This document shows positions 41,776-50,589 of a stretch of 64,000 bases of DNA, in pieces. Position 1 is the stretch's first letter, and every line of letters begins with the position of its first letter. The stretch lies in assembly GCA_937973685.1 (NCBI GenBank), contig CALJKJ010000003.1, positions 1 to 64,000 on the forward strand, given 5' to 3'. The position numbers were made by a program, and so were the translations under genes. This DNA comes from an uncultured Flavobacteriales bacterium (GTDB lineage: Bacteria > Bacteroidota > Bacteroidia > Flavobacteriales_D > Crocinitomicaceae). The notes beneath the pieces were generated by a model. That model was not told where the DNA came from. It saw only the letters and a program-made list of their open reading frames with translations, and did not search any database.

Positions 41776-44214
41776 TTAAAAATCGAATCCACCTCCACCA
41801 CCTGTAGCAGGACTACCTGATTTTTTTTCGTTGAAATCAGTTTTACCAAATTTATAACGCACGTTGAAATACAACCTTCTTGTTTCCCATTTGAAGATAA
41901 CATCTTGTTGTATTCCAGGTTGATCCACATAAAACTGGAAACCTTGTGTGTTAAAAATATCCGTTACACGAAGACCAATTCCCCATTTGCCATCTTTCAA
42001 CGTTTTATCCATTGAGAAATCCATCGAACCTCTTGGTTTTGCTTTTCCAGATGGGGTTACTGAAGGAGCGCTATAACGTCCGTTTAATTGTAAGGTCAAG
42101 GTTTTTTTCATCAAATCGACAGATGTTGTTATTTTTCCACCAAGAACGAATCCTTCGCGATTCCAATTCAACACCGTATTTGCGTCTCTGTATTTGATAT
42201 AATTCCCGTTTACAGAAAGCATAGCTCGCCAAATTGGCAAGGGTCTGAATTGTAAAACAAGTTCTCCTCCAGTATTGATGGATCGGTCAATATTTGCAAA
42301 TGTTCCTGCTGAAGTTCCGTCAGCGTAAAACACTTTCACACGATTGATGACATTGTAAGAAAAACGTTGGTATGCTGATGCTGCGAGCGTTATTTTCTTA
42401 GTCGAATAATCGAATGTAAAATCGAAAGAGTGAATATATTCTGGTCGTAATTCTGGATTTCCACGACGTAAATTATAGGGATCAGCATAACTTGTGAACG
42501 GATTCAAGTTTTCAGAATTTGGGCGATTGATACGTTTGCTGTATCCTATTGAAAATTCTTTTGTTTTAGTAACTGAGTAGCGCACATGACCAGAGGGAAA
42601 TAAGTTGAAATAATCGTTCAAATAGGATTTGTTTTCTGAAATCAAATTGGGCTCTTGGAAACTTTTTTCAGCCCTAACTCCTACTTGATATTTCCATTTT
42701 TTGTATGTTGAACCAACAATTCCATATGCAGAGTAAATTCGTTCTGTGTAAGAATAATCAAAATCAGCTAGTGTATCCGCTAAGAAAACACCTGATGTAT
42801 CTTTTTTGTCAGAATTAGTAATTACCGACATATCACGGTGAATCAATTTCATTCCACTTTCGGTTCTCCATTTTTTATTAATGATGCGCACTATATCCAT
42901 TGATAATGTAGTGATATTGTTTGTTTCATTATTGAATAAGCGTTGATTAATCGCATTTACTCCTTGAGGAATCGATTGGTATTGATCGTAATAACCTTGA
43001 TTTGAAGCTTTTCCTAGCGATTGATAAGCTGCCCAATCAATTGTTCCTTTGTCGTCTTTGAGTTCCAAAGCGTAATTTAATCCCAGATCAATGTTTTGAT
43101 TGTCAGAAGGATCTTTTGCATTTCTGTTCCACCATCCCAAGGTATCGAATTCGTTGTTTTTATAACGAAAATTATACTGATCACCTGTACGAAGTCTATC
43201 ACCAATATTTCCGGAAACGTTCCACGAAAGTGTATTTCTATCTTTCAAATACAGATCCATCCCTATTTTTGCTGTATGCGTAATTGCCAAATCACCACCA
43301 TCTCTACGTTGGCGCAAGTAAATTGCAGAATCTGCATTAAATTGTTTTAAATCACTATAATTATTTCGATAGCCATCTTTGTAATCGTACGCATAATTTC
43401 CGTAAATATTGAATTTGGTATTGCGCATACTCAATCCAAGCGACGTATTATATGCATCTCCAGTTCCTACGGAAGCTGTAATATTTCCATTCAACCCGCG
43501 TTTGATATTTTTCTTTAAAACAATGTTGATGATTCCAGATGTTCCGTCTGGATCATATTTTGCTGAAGGATTGGTGACAATTTCGATGCGATCAATACTT
43601 CCTGCAGGAATTCCTTCTAATAAACTTCTGCCATTTCCACCTGAAAGTGAACTTGGTTTTCCATCAATTAAAATAGTTACGTTTCCATCTCCACGCAAGG
43701 ACAATTTGCCATCTTGATCTATTTCAACAGAAGGCACATTATTCAAAACATCAGTAGCAGAACCACCTGTTACAGAAATATCATCACCTACATTGTATAC
43801 TTTTTTATCAATCCCAATAGTTAATGGATTTCGTTCTTTTACAATAACTATTTCATCTATTGTTTGCTCTTTATTTGCTAACGAAATAGATCCTAACTTA
43901 CGTAACGGCTTTTGAGCAGAAAGTTGAATGTTTGGAATAAACTTATCGCGGTATGAGGGTGCCGAAACTTTAATAATGAACTTTCCAGCAGGTAATTGAT
44001 CCAACACGAAAAAACCTTCGAAATTGGTAAAGATTGATGCGACAATTGAAGAATCAGTTGTGCTCAAAACACGAACAGCTGCATATTCTAGTGGTTTTCT
44101 ACTGATGGAATCATAAACTGTTCCATCAATGGAACCGATTTTTGTCGGAGGATTTTGTTGAGCAATAACCGAAAAGGTCGATAAAATAACTGTAAAAAGA
44201 CTTAAAAAGCGCAT
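41776..44214 (-). CDS. TonB-dependent outer-membrane receptor (OMP_b-brl_3 type)
   Basis: An 812-aa outer-membrane protein: signal peptide (1-18), a carboxypeptidase-regulatory-like beta domain (about 28-110; GTVYDSISRKPLEYAAVRVL), a plug (about 118-235, with TGGSATDVLNNVPSVEID and RGDGNVTILIDGKPSS) and a large beta-barrel. The C-terminus is Gly-rich (GGGGGFDF). These proteins are thought to carry ligands across the outer membrane; the ligand is unknown. It follows a MarR gene with 74 bp between them, and may be controlled by it. Confidence 0.88.
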   Translation of the reverse strand: MRFLSLFTVILSTFSVIAQQNPPTKIGSIDGTVYDSISRKPLEYAAVRVLSTTDSSIVASIFTNFEGFFVLDQLPAGKFIIKVSAPSYRDKFIPNIQLSAQKPLRKLGSISLANKEQTIDEIVIVKERNPLTIGIDKKVYNVGDDISVTGGSATDVLNNVPSVEIDQDGKLSLRGDGNVTILIDGKPSSLSGGNGRSLLEGIPAGSIDRIEIVTNPSAKYDPDGTSGIINIVLKKNIKRGLNGNITASVGTGDAYNTSLGLSMRNTKFNIYGNYAYDYKDGYRNNYSDLKQFNADSAIYLRQRRDGGDLAITHTAKIGMDLYLKDRNTLSWNVSGNIGDRLRTGDQYNFRYKNNEFDTLGWWNRNAKDPSDNQNIDLGLNYALELKDDKGTIDWAAYQSLGKASNQGYYDQYQSIPQGVNAINQRLFNNETNNITTLSMDIVRIINKKWRTESGMKLIHRDMSVITNSDKKDTSGVFLADTLADFDYSYTERIYSAYGIVGSTYKKWKYQVGVRAEKSFQEPNLISENKSYLNDYFNLFPSGHVRYSVTKTKEFSIGYSKRINRPNSENLNPFTSYADPYNLRRGNPELRPEYIHSFDFTFDYSTKKITLAASAYQRFSYNVINRVKVFYADGTSAGTFANIDRSINTGGELVLQFRPLPIWRAMLSVNGNYIKYRDANTVLNWNREGFVLGGKITTSVDLMKKTLTLQLNGRYSAPSVTPSGKAKPRGSMDFSMDKTLKDGKWGIGLRVTDIFNTQGFQFYVDQPGIQQDVIFKWETRRLYFNVRYKFGKTDFNEKKSGSPATGGGGGFDF

Positions 44215-44288
44215 GTTTTTTGTTTGAATGGGGTAGAAAAAATGTGGGAATACTTATTCGTAAGCAATAAAAAAGCGAAGGGTGTGAA

Positions 44289-44732
44289 TTATCCGCGCAT
44301 TTTATCAAGTAAAGCACTTAAGGTCTCTGCTTCTTCTTCCGTTAAATTTTCACTCAAATCAACAAAACCTTTCCGTTCGTTATCAATTTTTGCTAATAAC
44401 TCTAGACCTTCATTTGTTATTGAAACATAAACAACACGACGATCTTCATCGCATCTCACACGTTCAATCAAACCTTTATCAATTAATTTATCCATCAAAC
44501 GAGTGGTATTCGGAGAACGTTCAATCATACGATCTTTGACAGAATTGACGCTAATCACTCCTTTTGCTCCTCTCAAAATTCGTAAAATGTTAAACTGAGG
44601 CATCGATAAATCGAATTTTGACATGTAATTATTTTGTAAAAAATTAAAATAATTAGACGTGTAACGCAAGTTAACTATGGCTTTTTGCCGCGAGTTCGCG
44701 AATTTTGATTGAATGATTTCTCCGATTTCCAT
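44289..44732 (-). CDS. MarR-family transcriptional regulator
   Basis: A 147-aa winged-helix regulator. The recognition region is KDRMIERSPNTTRLMDKLIDKGLIERV and the wing CDEDRRVVYVSIT, with dimerisation helices at both ends. MarR proteins usually respond to a small ligand and repress nearby genes. A -7 box lies four bases upstream of the ATG, and a TACC-AC-GGTA dyad sits just upstream of that. The TonB receptor gene lies next in the same direction. Confidence 0.85.
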   Translation of the reverse strand: MEIGEIIQSKFANSRQKAIVNLRYTSNYFNFLQNNYMSKFDLSMPQFNILRILRGAKGVISVNSVKDRMIERSPNTTRLMDKLIDKGLIERVRCDEDRRVVYVSITNEGLELLAKIDNERKGFVDLSENLTEEEAETLSALLDKMRG

Positions 44733-44736
44733 AATA

Positions 44737-44756
44737 CAAAAATAGTTACCACGGTA
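44737..44756 (-). promoter_or_regulatory. -7 box with TACC/GGTA dyad upstream of marR
   Basis: TATTTTTG on the minus strand (44744-44737) ends four bases before the ATG. The dyad TACC-AC-GGTA (44747-44756) is directly beside it, in the spacer of the promoter, where bound protein would block RNA polymerase. Its arms are only four bases, so it is a weak call. Confidence 0.5.
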
Positions 44757-44855
44757 GTATCTACAAAATTAAATGTGTGATTATTTTAAATAAAAGTGAT
44801 TTAACGAATTTGAAGTATTGAAATAAGTATGAATTGTTATTGAATGGAAAATCTT

Positions 44856-45110
44856 TTAATAATGATATCGACAAGCTACAATTGATAAAGAATAAGAATC
44901 AAATGAATAAACTAATCGGTGCTCTCCATCAATTCTTCGTGACCAAAACCCTTGTAAATCGTGTTTTAACGGCTCTGGATTTCCAATACCTTTAATTGGA
45001 TCCCTTAAAATTTCCTTGATTAATTGGTTAATTCTTTTCAATTTGTTTTTATCAGCTGATTGCCAATACAAATAATCGTTCCAAGCAGAAGTTGTCCAGG
45101 TTATTCTCAT
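44856..45110 (-). CDS. yoeB: YoeB-family mRNA interferase toxin
   Basis: An 84-aa RelE-superfamily toxin, expected to cleave mRNA in the ribosomal A site. Residues equivalent to the E. coli YoeB catalytic set are all present at the same numbers: Glu46, Arg65, His83 and Tyr84 (ending CRYHY), with Arg59. The TTSAWNDYLYWQ opening is diagnostic. It overlaps the antitoxin gene by four bases (ATGA). Confidence 0.92.
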   Translation of the reverse strand: MRITWTTSAWNDYLYWQSADKNKLKRINQLIKEILRDPIKGIGNPEPLKHDLQGFWSRRIDGEHRLVYSFDSYSLSIVACRYHY

Positions 45111-45358
45111 TCTTCAATTAAATCGTGTTGAACAGTCGTGTTGTTTTTTAATTCCTTTACTGAATTTAATAAAACATCTCGATTTTTACCCGATAATAAA
45201 TAACTTGTTTCTTTGAGAGAATTGTATTCTTCAAGAGAAATAACGACTAAATCTTTGTTATCTTTTCGCTTGATTATTAATTCTTCTACATCGTTAACAA
45301 CACTATCTAACCATTTTTTTAGATTGACGCGAAGGTCTGTATAATTAACCACTTTCAT
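45107..45358 (-). CDS. yefM: YefM/Phd-family antitoxin
   Basis: An 83-aa antitoxin. The N-terminal Phd fold (MKVVNYTDLRVNLKKWLDSVVND, EELIIKRKDNKDLVVISLEEYNSLKET) binds DNA, and the acidic C-terminal tail wraps the toxin. It is expected to bind YoeB, and the complex to repress its own promoter. The -7 box (45373-45380) lies 15-22 bp upstream of the start. Confidence 0.9.
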   Translation of the reverse strand: MKVVNYTDLRVNLKKWLDSVVNDVEELIIKRKDNKDLVVISLEEYNSLKETSYLLSGKNRDVLLNSVKELKNNTTVQHDLIEE

Positions 45359-45372
45359 TAGATCGTTTTTTA

Positions 45373-45413
45373 CAAAGATACAACTAAAAATATAAGTTAT
45401 TAAATAAGTACTT
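45373..45413 (-). promoter_or_regulatory. Promoter region of yefM-yoeB
   Basis: TATCTTTG on the minus strand (45380-45373) is a TAnnTTTG match. The palindrome AAGTACTT (45406-45413) upstream is a possible site for the toxin-antitoxin complex. Confidence 0.45.
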
Positions 45414-45498
45414 AATTAAATACTTTTTATCCTTTGAGAAATTTTAGCGCACTAATAATTGAAGCTTAACCAATTGATGAAAAGTCAATTATGATAGT

Positions 45499-47976
45499 TT
45501 AACGGAACTGATACTGGAAATCCGATAATTTTGGTAACGACTCAAAAGATATTTGAATGGTGTGTTTTCCTGGAAGAAAATCACAAAAATTGTTCGAGAA
45601 TGTTACACCTTGTTGGAGCGAATAAATCCAAAAATCCATCAAATAAGTATCTGTTTCAATAAAAAGTGTTGCTTTTTTGTTCGTTTCATCAATATTTTCT
45701 AACGCTAATTGAATCGTTGGAACTGAATTTTTATTGGATTTAAAATCAACCGCTAGTTTTCGAAAAGATTGCGTCTTTTGTTTGTACTCATGATTGGTCC
45801 AGGTAAATTGATAAAGAACTGATTGGTTGTTCCATTTTGCTAATTCATTCTCAAACAATCTCATTCGAAGAGGAGTTGATAAATCAATTGATGTGGTTAT
45901 TCGTTCGAGCAACTCACCAGACAAGTCATAAACAGAGCATGATAAATTGGATGTAAATGCTTTTGTTACATCAGAGACCAAGAAAAAAGCCGAACTGTCC
46001 AATGGCGCTTGAAGAACAGCAACTGGTTCAAAACTAGATTTAACACGGTATTGCAATGCTTTCCAATTGTTATAATAATCGATACTTGACCAGGTTGATG
46101 CCGGCCAACAATCATTGAATTGCCAAAACAAGGTTCCACCACATCTTGGATAATCCAAGCGATGCGCTACAATTGCAGCTTCAACACCCATTGCTTGAAT
46201 CAATTGCGAGTAATAAACAAACGTTTTGAAATCAGTTGTAGGTCCAAAGAACAAATCGGCATGTTTTTTCATCATTCCATTCCCAACATAACTTTTTTGA
46301 TGCTGTTTCATAACTGGACTTGTTAAATACCAATCCGATGTATCTGAAAAGCGCAACAATGTTGAAAATTCTGGAAACGATTGAAATCCATATTCCGCAT
46401 TAAAACGACCAGATTTCTTGGCGAAATCACTTAATGGATCTTTCCCGTGCCAAACACCCCAATAATGTTGTGTACCGTGATTATAAAGCGAGTCTTTTCC
46501 CCAATTACTCAAAGGAGACGTATGAACATAAGGAATGTTGGTGTATCGAGTAACCGTTTTAGGTAGTAAATCTTTGAACACAAGGTCGTAGTAATTTTCC
46601 AGGGTTTGCTGTTCCTTTTTGGTCAAATTGTAAGTCGACTGAAATCCCCAGTTTTTCCAAGCAACTGCCACTTCATTGTTTCCATTAAAATAAACAACTG
46701 ATGGATGAGAAGAAATTCGCGGGATTTGTTGTGACACTTCTGTGGCAACGTTTGCTAAAAACGCATCATCTCCAGGATACATAGCGCAAGCAAACATGAA
46801 ATCTTGCCAAACCATAATCCCCAATGAGTCACACGCATCTAAAAAATCAGTTGATGGATACATGCCACCTCCCCAAATACGTACCATATTAAAGTTAGAC
46901 GCTGCCATCGTTGCAACAGCAGCTAAGAGTTGTTGCTTTGTTATTTTTGCTGGAAATACTTCTGCTGGAATATAATTTGCTCCTTTGCAAAAAATTGGAC
47001 GGTTGTTGATTTTAAAGTAAAACGAAGTGCCCCATTGATCTTTCTCTTGAATCAATTCACTCGTTCGGATACCAAATGTTTTGTCTGCTTCATAAATTAT
47101 AGTTCCGTCAGCTAATTGTATGGTCCAATGATCGTTATACAAGGCTTGTTCGCCCTCACCCAATGGCCACCATATTTTTGGTTGTTGTATTATTTCATCA
47201 CGATACACCCAATTATCTTTTGGCAAAATTTCTTTTGTTCCAAACAAATCACTCTTCCAAAAAACTGGTTGTTCTATGTTGTGAAGTAATTGAATAGCAA
47301 ATGATTGAACAGCTTCATCGGTTGAAATAGTTTTCGTCTGAATATTTGTAGCTACAACACGATTTGATTGATACGAGATTATTTTAACAGGCTCCCAAAA
47401 TCCGATTGTATTCATGCGAATTGACCAATCCCAACCAAATTGGTACTGTGGTTTTCGTGTTAAGGAAGCAACTTTTATCGTACCAACATCATTTGGCGCT
47501 GGAAATCGTGTACTGTATTTGTGCGCATTTTTTTTGTGGTAATTTACGGGGGATTGAAATACAACTTTCAATTCATTCTTCCCGATTTTTACAGATGAAG
47601 AAATTGGAAATCGATAAGTAACAAATGAATTTTCTGTGTTACCAATTAACACATCATTTAAATAAATCGATGCGTAAGTATCAATTGCGGGAAATTCAAT
47701 ATCGATGAGGCTTTCTTTTTGAATTGCGGAAATTGTAAATTCACTGGTGAAAACCCAATCAACATCTTCAACCCACAAAAATAATTGTTCATTATTCCCA
47801 ACAAAGGGATCCGGTAATTCTCCCGATTGAATCAACGCTTCTTGTACCGATCCAACCGTTCCTAAATCCAACCATTCATTTGATTTAGCATGTTTTACCT
47901 TCCACTTTAATACTTCTTGAGCTTGGCTATCAAACCAAAAGAACAGACATGAAAAGAAAAAAGGAAGTAGTTTCAT
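45499..47976 (-). CDS. Secreted glycoside hydrolase family 2 beta-mannosidase
   Basis: A roughly 825-aa exo-beta-mannosidase with signal peptide (from ATG 47976: MKLLPFFFSCLFFWFDSQA). The GH2 layout is a jelly-roll sugar-binding domain, Ig-like domain and TIM barrel. The acid/base Glu lies in FNGNNEVAVAW, the nucleophile Glu in NAEYGFQSFPE, and WGGGMYPS and WQDFMFAC are typical of beta-mannosidases. The longer ORF with start 48006 would overlap the next gene; 47976 avoids this. It lies 1 bp after the glycosylasparaginase gene. Confidence 0.9.
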   Translation of the reverse strand: MKLLPFFFSCLFFWFDSQAQEVLKWKVKHAKSNEWLDLGTVGSVQEALIQSGELPDPFVGNNEQLFLWVEDVDWVFTSEFTISAIQKESLIDIEFPAIDTYASIYLNDVLIGNTENSFVTYRFPISSSVKIGKNELKVVFQSPVNYHKKNAHKYSTRFPAPNDVGTIKVASLTRKPQYQFGWDWSIRMNTIGFWEPVKIISYQSNRVVATNIQTKTISTDEAVQSFAIQLLHNIEQPVFWKSDLFGTKEILPKDNWVYRDEIIQQPKIWWPLGEGEQALYNDHWTIQLADGTIIYEADKTFGIRTSELIQEKDQWGTSFYFKINNRPIFCKGANYIPAEVFPAKITKQQLLAAVATMAASNFNMVRIWGGGMYPSTDFLDACDSLGIMVWQDFMFACAMYPGDDAFLANVATEVSQQIPRISSHPSVVYFNGNNEVAVAWKNWGFQSTYNLTKKEQQTLENYYDLVFKDLLPKTVTRYTNIPYVHTSPLSNWGKDSLYNHGTQHYWGVWHGKDPLSDFAKKSGRFNAEYGFQSFPEFSTLLRFSDTSDWYLTSPVMKQHQKSYVGNGMMKKHADLFFGPTTDFKTFVYYSQLIQAMGVEAAIVAHRLDYPRCGGTLFWQFNDCWPASTWSSIDYYNNWKALQYRVKSSFEPVAVLQAPLDSSAFFLVSDVTKAFTSNLSCSVYDLSGELLERITTSIDLSTPLRMRLFENELAKWNNQSVLYQFTWTNHEYKQKTQSFRKLAVDFKSNKNSVPTIQLALENIDETNKKATLFIETDTYLMDFWIYSLQQGVTFSNNFCDFLPGKHTIQISFESLPKLSDFQYQFR

Positions 47977-47977
47977 G

Positions 47978-48973
47978 TTACCATTTTCTATCAAAAGACG
48001 TATCAACTAATTGTTCCTCTTTTGCAGATTTGATTGCATAATTAAAACCATTGTATACGGAATATCCACCGACATTACCTTTTTTATCAATTGCTAAAAA
48101 ACAACATTGTAAACCACTCATATCCTTGTGCTTACGAATGATTCGTTGAACAGCTTCTTTACATGCTTCTTCGGGCGTTTTACCATTTCTCATCGATTCC
48201 ACAACAGTGTGACTTCCTGCAATACGAATCATTGCTTCACCTAATCCACTGGCAACTGCTCCGCCAACTTCTTGATCAATAAACAAACCTGCTCCAATAA
48301 TTGGGGAATCGCCTAAGCGACCTGGTAATTTGTAAGCCCAACCAGAAGTTGTACACGCGCCACTTATTCTACCTTTTTCATCTATTGCTAGCAAGCCAAT
48401 TGTGTCGTGATTCTCATGATTGATAACTGGTTTTTTAGCTAATGCTTCTTGTTCTTTTTTCCATTTTTCCCAATCCTTTTTCACTTCAGGCAAGGGCGTT
48501 TTTATCGTTTCAAAGTTATTTTTCAACGCATATTTTTTTGCACCAGCACCAACAAGCATAACGTGTTGCGTGTGTTCCATGACGTGTCGAGCAACTGAAA
48601 TCGGATGTTTGATTCCTTCTAAACAACCAACAGCTCCACATTGCGACTCCCAATTCATGATACACGCATCAAGTGTCACATGTCCATCCGCATCTGGTCG
48701 ACCACCTACTCCAACAGAACGGTTAGTAACATCAACTTCCGTAACTTTCGCACCAGCTTCAACAGCATCAAGCGAATTACCTCCGTTTTTCAATACTTCC
48801 CAAGCTGCTTTGTTTGCATCCAAACCATGTGCCCAAGTAGAAATAACTTTAGGTCCACCAGCGTAGCTTGTTTCCTCTTCAGAAACTTGGTTCTCTTTTG
48901 AAGCAAATACTGGACTTACAACTGTTGCGGCCAAACCTACCGCACCTAAACGTACAAATGATCTTCTATCCAT
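47978..48973 (-). CDS. Glycosylasparaginase (Ntn hydrolase) with Tat-like signal
   Basis: A 331-aa N4-(beta-N-acetylglucosaminyl)-L-asparaginase of the Ntn family, splitting GlcNAc-Asn. The precursor self-cleaves before the nucleophile Thr191 (ENHDTIGLL), and GACTTSGWAYKLPGRLGDSP shapes the active site. The N-terminus MDRRSFVRLGAVG holds a twin-arginine motif followed by a hydrophobic stretch, so export folded by Tat is likely. With the beta-mannosidase directly downstream, this suggests trimming of N-glycan cores. Confidence 0.88.
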   Translation of the reverse strand: MDRRSFVRLGAVGLAATVVSPVFASKENQVSEEETSYAGGPKVISTWAHGLDANKAAWEVLKNGGNSLDAVEAGAKVTEVDVTNRSVGVGGRPDADGHVTLDACIMNWESQCGAVGCLEGIKHPISVARHVMEHTQHVMLVGAGAKKYALKNNFETIKTPLPEVKKDWEKWKKEQEALAKKPVINHENHDTIGLLAIDEKGRISGACTTSGWAYKLPGRLGDSPIIGAGLFIDQEVGGAVASGLGEAMIRIAGSHTVVESMRNGKTPEEACKEAVQRIIRKHKDMSGLQCCFLAIDKKGNVGGYSVYNGFNYAIKSAKEEQLVDTSFDRKW

Positions 48974-48978
48974 CTTTT

Positions 48979-50040
48979 TTATTGAGCTAATTCGCTAGCA
49001 AGCCAGTTTTGAAATTGTGTTGCATTTTTGGCATGCACACTGTAATCTTTTGCAAAATTGTGTAAACCATCATAATTTGCTTGCGCACACATGTACAAGT
49101 AATTGTTGTTATCTCGATTTAAAACAGCATCTACAACTGCTGTAGGAGGCAATGAAATTGGACCTGGAGGTAAGCCAGCGTACAAATAAGTGTTGTATGG
49201 ACAATCTTTTGTTCGGTGTTCAAAAGTTAATCGTTGTACACCTTTCAATTGATCGCCCCAACAAAATTTAAACGTTGGATCTGATTGTAACTTCATACCT
49301 GATTTCAAGCGATTCAAGTACAAACCTGCAATTATTGGCCATTCAGAACTATTTTTCGATTGTTCTCCATAAACAATTGATGCTAACGTTACAGCTTGAG
49401 AAGGTGATTTCAACCCAACTTTCGCTAATTTGCTCATTCGGTCTGCATTCCAGAAAGATTTAAATTCATCTGCCATACGTGCTACAAATTGTTCAGCATC
49501 CGTATCGTAATACATTTTATAGGAATTCGGTAAGAACAATGCTGGTATGCTTTCGACAGTGAAATCATACTTTTCAAGCGTCTCTCCGTTTAATATATAC
49601 TGTTGTAACTCTTCACTTTTGAGCGCCAAACATGCTGCTACTTTATCACATAGATCTTGAATAGTTTGACAATTATTGAATGTAACATCTACCTCAATTT
49701 CAGCATTTCCATTTCCTGCCGCATTTAAGGTAAATCCATTTAACAAAGCGCGACATGAGGTCCCCGGTTCAATTTGATACATTCCTTTTCCAATTCGCTC
49801 TATTGCTAGTTCTTTGTAGTTTGCAACTGCAATAAAGGCATCTTTACCGGACAATATCTTTTTCTCCACCAAATCAGCAGCAATAGCTTCAATTGATTGT
49901 TGGTCGTCAACTACAAAACGAACAGCTTTTTCATTTACAGTTGTTTCACGCCCATTTAAAAAGGCTGCAACATGTTTCCATCCAAAGAAAGCACCGACTA
50001 ACAGCACTAATCCTCCTACTAAAATTACTTTTTTAACCAT
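48979..50040 (-). CDS. mltG: Endolytic transglycosylase MltG
   Basis: A 353-aa inner-membrane enzyme that cuts nascent peptidoglycan glycan strands, with an N-terminal anchor (about 4-22) and a YceG catalytic domain. The catalytic Glu is taken as Glu226 in TLASIVYGEQSK; the usual EKE sequence reads YGE here. Other marks are LNRLKSGMKLQSDPT, YNTYLYAGLPPGPI and NNYLYMCA. Its start overlaps the GNAT gene by 16 bases. Confidence 0.9.
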   Translation of the reverse strand: MVKKVILVGGLVLLVGAFFGWKHVAAFLNGRETTVNEKAVRFVVDDQQSIEAIAADLVEKKILSGKDAFIAVANYKELAIERIGKGMYQIEPGTSCRALLNGFTLNAAGNGNAEIEVDVTFNNCQTIQDLCDKVAACLALKSEELQQYILNGETLEKYDFTVESIPALFLPNSYKMYYDTDAEQFVARMADEFKSFWNADRMSKLAKVGLKSPSQAVTLASIVYGEQSKNSSEWPIIAGLYLNRLKSGMKLQSDPTFKFCWGDQLKGVQRLTFEHRTKDCPYNTYLYAGLPPGPISLPPTAVVDAVLNRDNNNYLYMCAQANYDGLHNFAKDYSVHAKNATQFQNWLASELAQ

Positions 50041-50549
50041 TTTTGAAATAATAATTCGTCAATCCATTGTTGGTTTTCAAAAAACCAATTTTTTCTTCTT
50101 CCTATTTTTGTGTAACCTGCTTGCAAAAACAAACGCTCACTTGCTGAATTATCAGCTTGAACAGATGCATAAATGTTTTCAAAAGCTAATATGGTGTTCA
50201 CATAATTTTCTATTAACCCTAAAGCTTCCGTAGCATAACCCTGTCCCCTGTCCAATTCATCAGCAATCAATATTCCAACAGCTGTTCGCATGTGTTTGAA
50301 ATCTGCATTGTATAAATCAATAGTCCCCAAAGGTTTTTGAGTTTCATTGGAACAAATCAGAAAGCGCAACTGACCATGCGATCGAATGTGTTGTGCTTGA
50401 TCGATGTATTCGAGCATTGCAGCCATGGAGTATGGAACTTCTGTTCCAGTAACTTTCCAGTGTTTTGGATTATTTTCCCACAAGAGTAAACGCGTAGCAT
50501 CTTCTTTTTCGACTGGCCTTAAATAAATGCGTTCACCTTTAAACAGCAT
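50025..50549 (-). CDS. GNAT family N-acetyltransferase (RimJ/RimL-like)
   Basis: A 174-aa acetyltransferase: FKGERIYLRPVEKEDA opening, the LGTIDLYN strand, GILIADELDRGQGYATEAL (acetyl-CoA loop) and ENIYASVQADNSASERLF. The substrate, often a ribosomal protein N-terminus or a small amine, is unknown. A TAAATTTG -7 box lies 23 bp upstream. It overlaps the mltG start. Confidence 0.88.
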   Translation of the reverse strand: MLFKGERIYLRPVEKEDATRLLLWENNPKHWKVTGTEVPYSMAAMLEYIDQAQHIRSHGQLRFLICSNETQKPLGTIDLYNADFKHMRTAVGILIADELDRGQGYATEALGLIENYVNTILAFENIYASVQADNSASERLFLQAGYTKIGRRKNWFFENQQWIDELLFQKWLKK

Positions 50550-50571
50550 GGAACTTTAAATTTCGTGTTTT

Positions 50572-50579
50572 CAAATTTA
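50572..50579 (-). promoter_or_regulatory. -7 element of the GNAT-mltG-glycosidase unit
   Basis: TAAATTTG on the minus strand, an exact TAnnTTTG match, ends 22 bp before the GNAT start. The gene order and small gaps downstream suggest one long transcript. Confidence 0.45.
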
Positions 50580-50589
50580 CAAAAGAAAA

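Noticed and set aside
48420..48866. 148-codon frame opposite the glycosylasparaginase gene
   Set aside because: It is a mirror of a well-supported gene, with Ser/Thr/Ala-rich composition typical of antisense frames.
48979..50040. Loss of the catalytic site in MltG (YGE instead of EKE)
   Set aside because: The second Glu of the motif, taken to be the catalytic one, is present (Glu226), and other motifs are intact.
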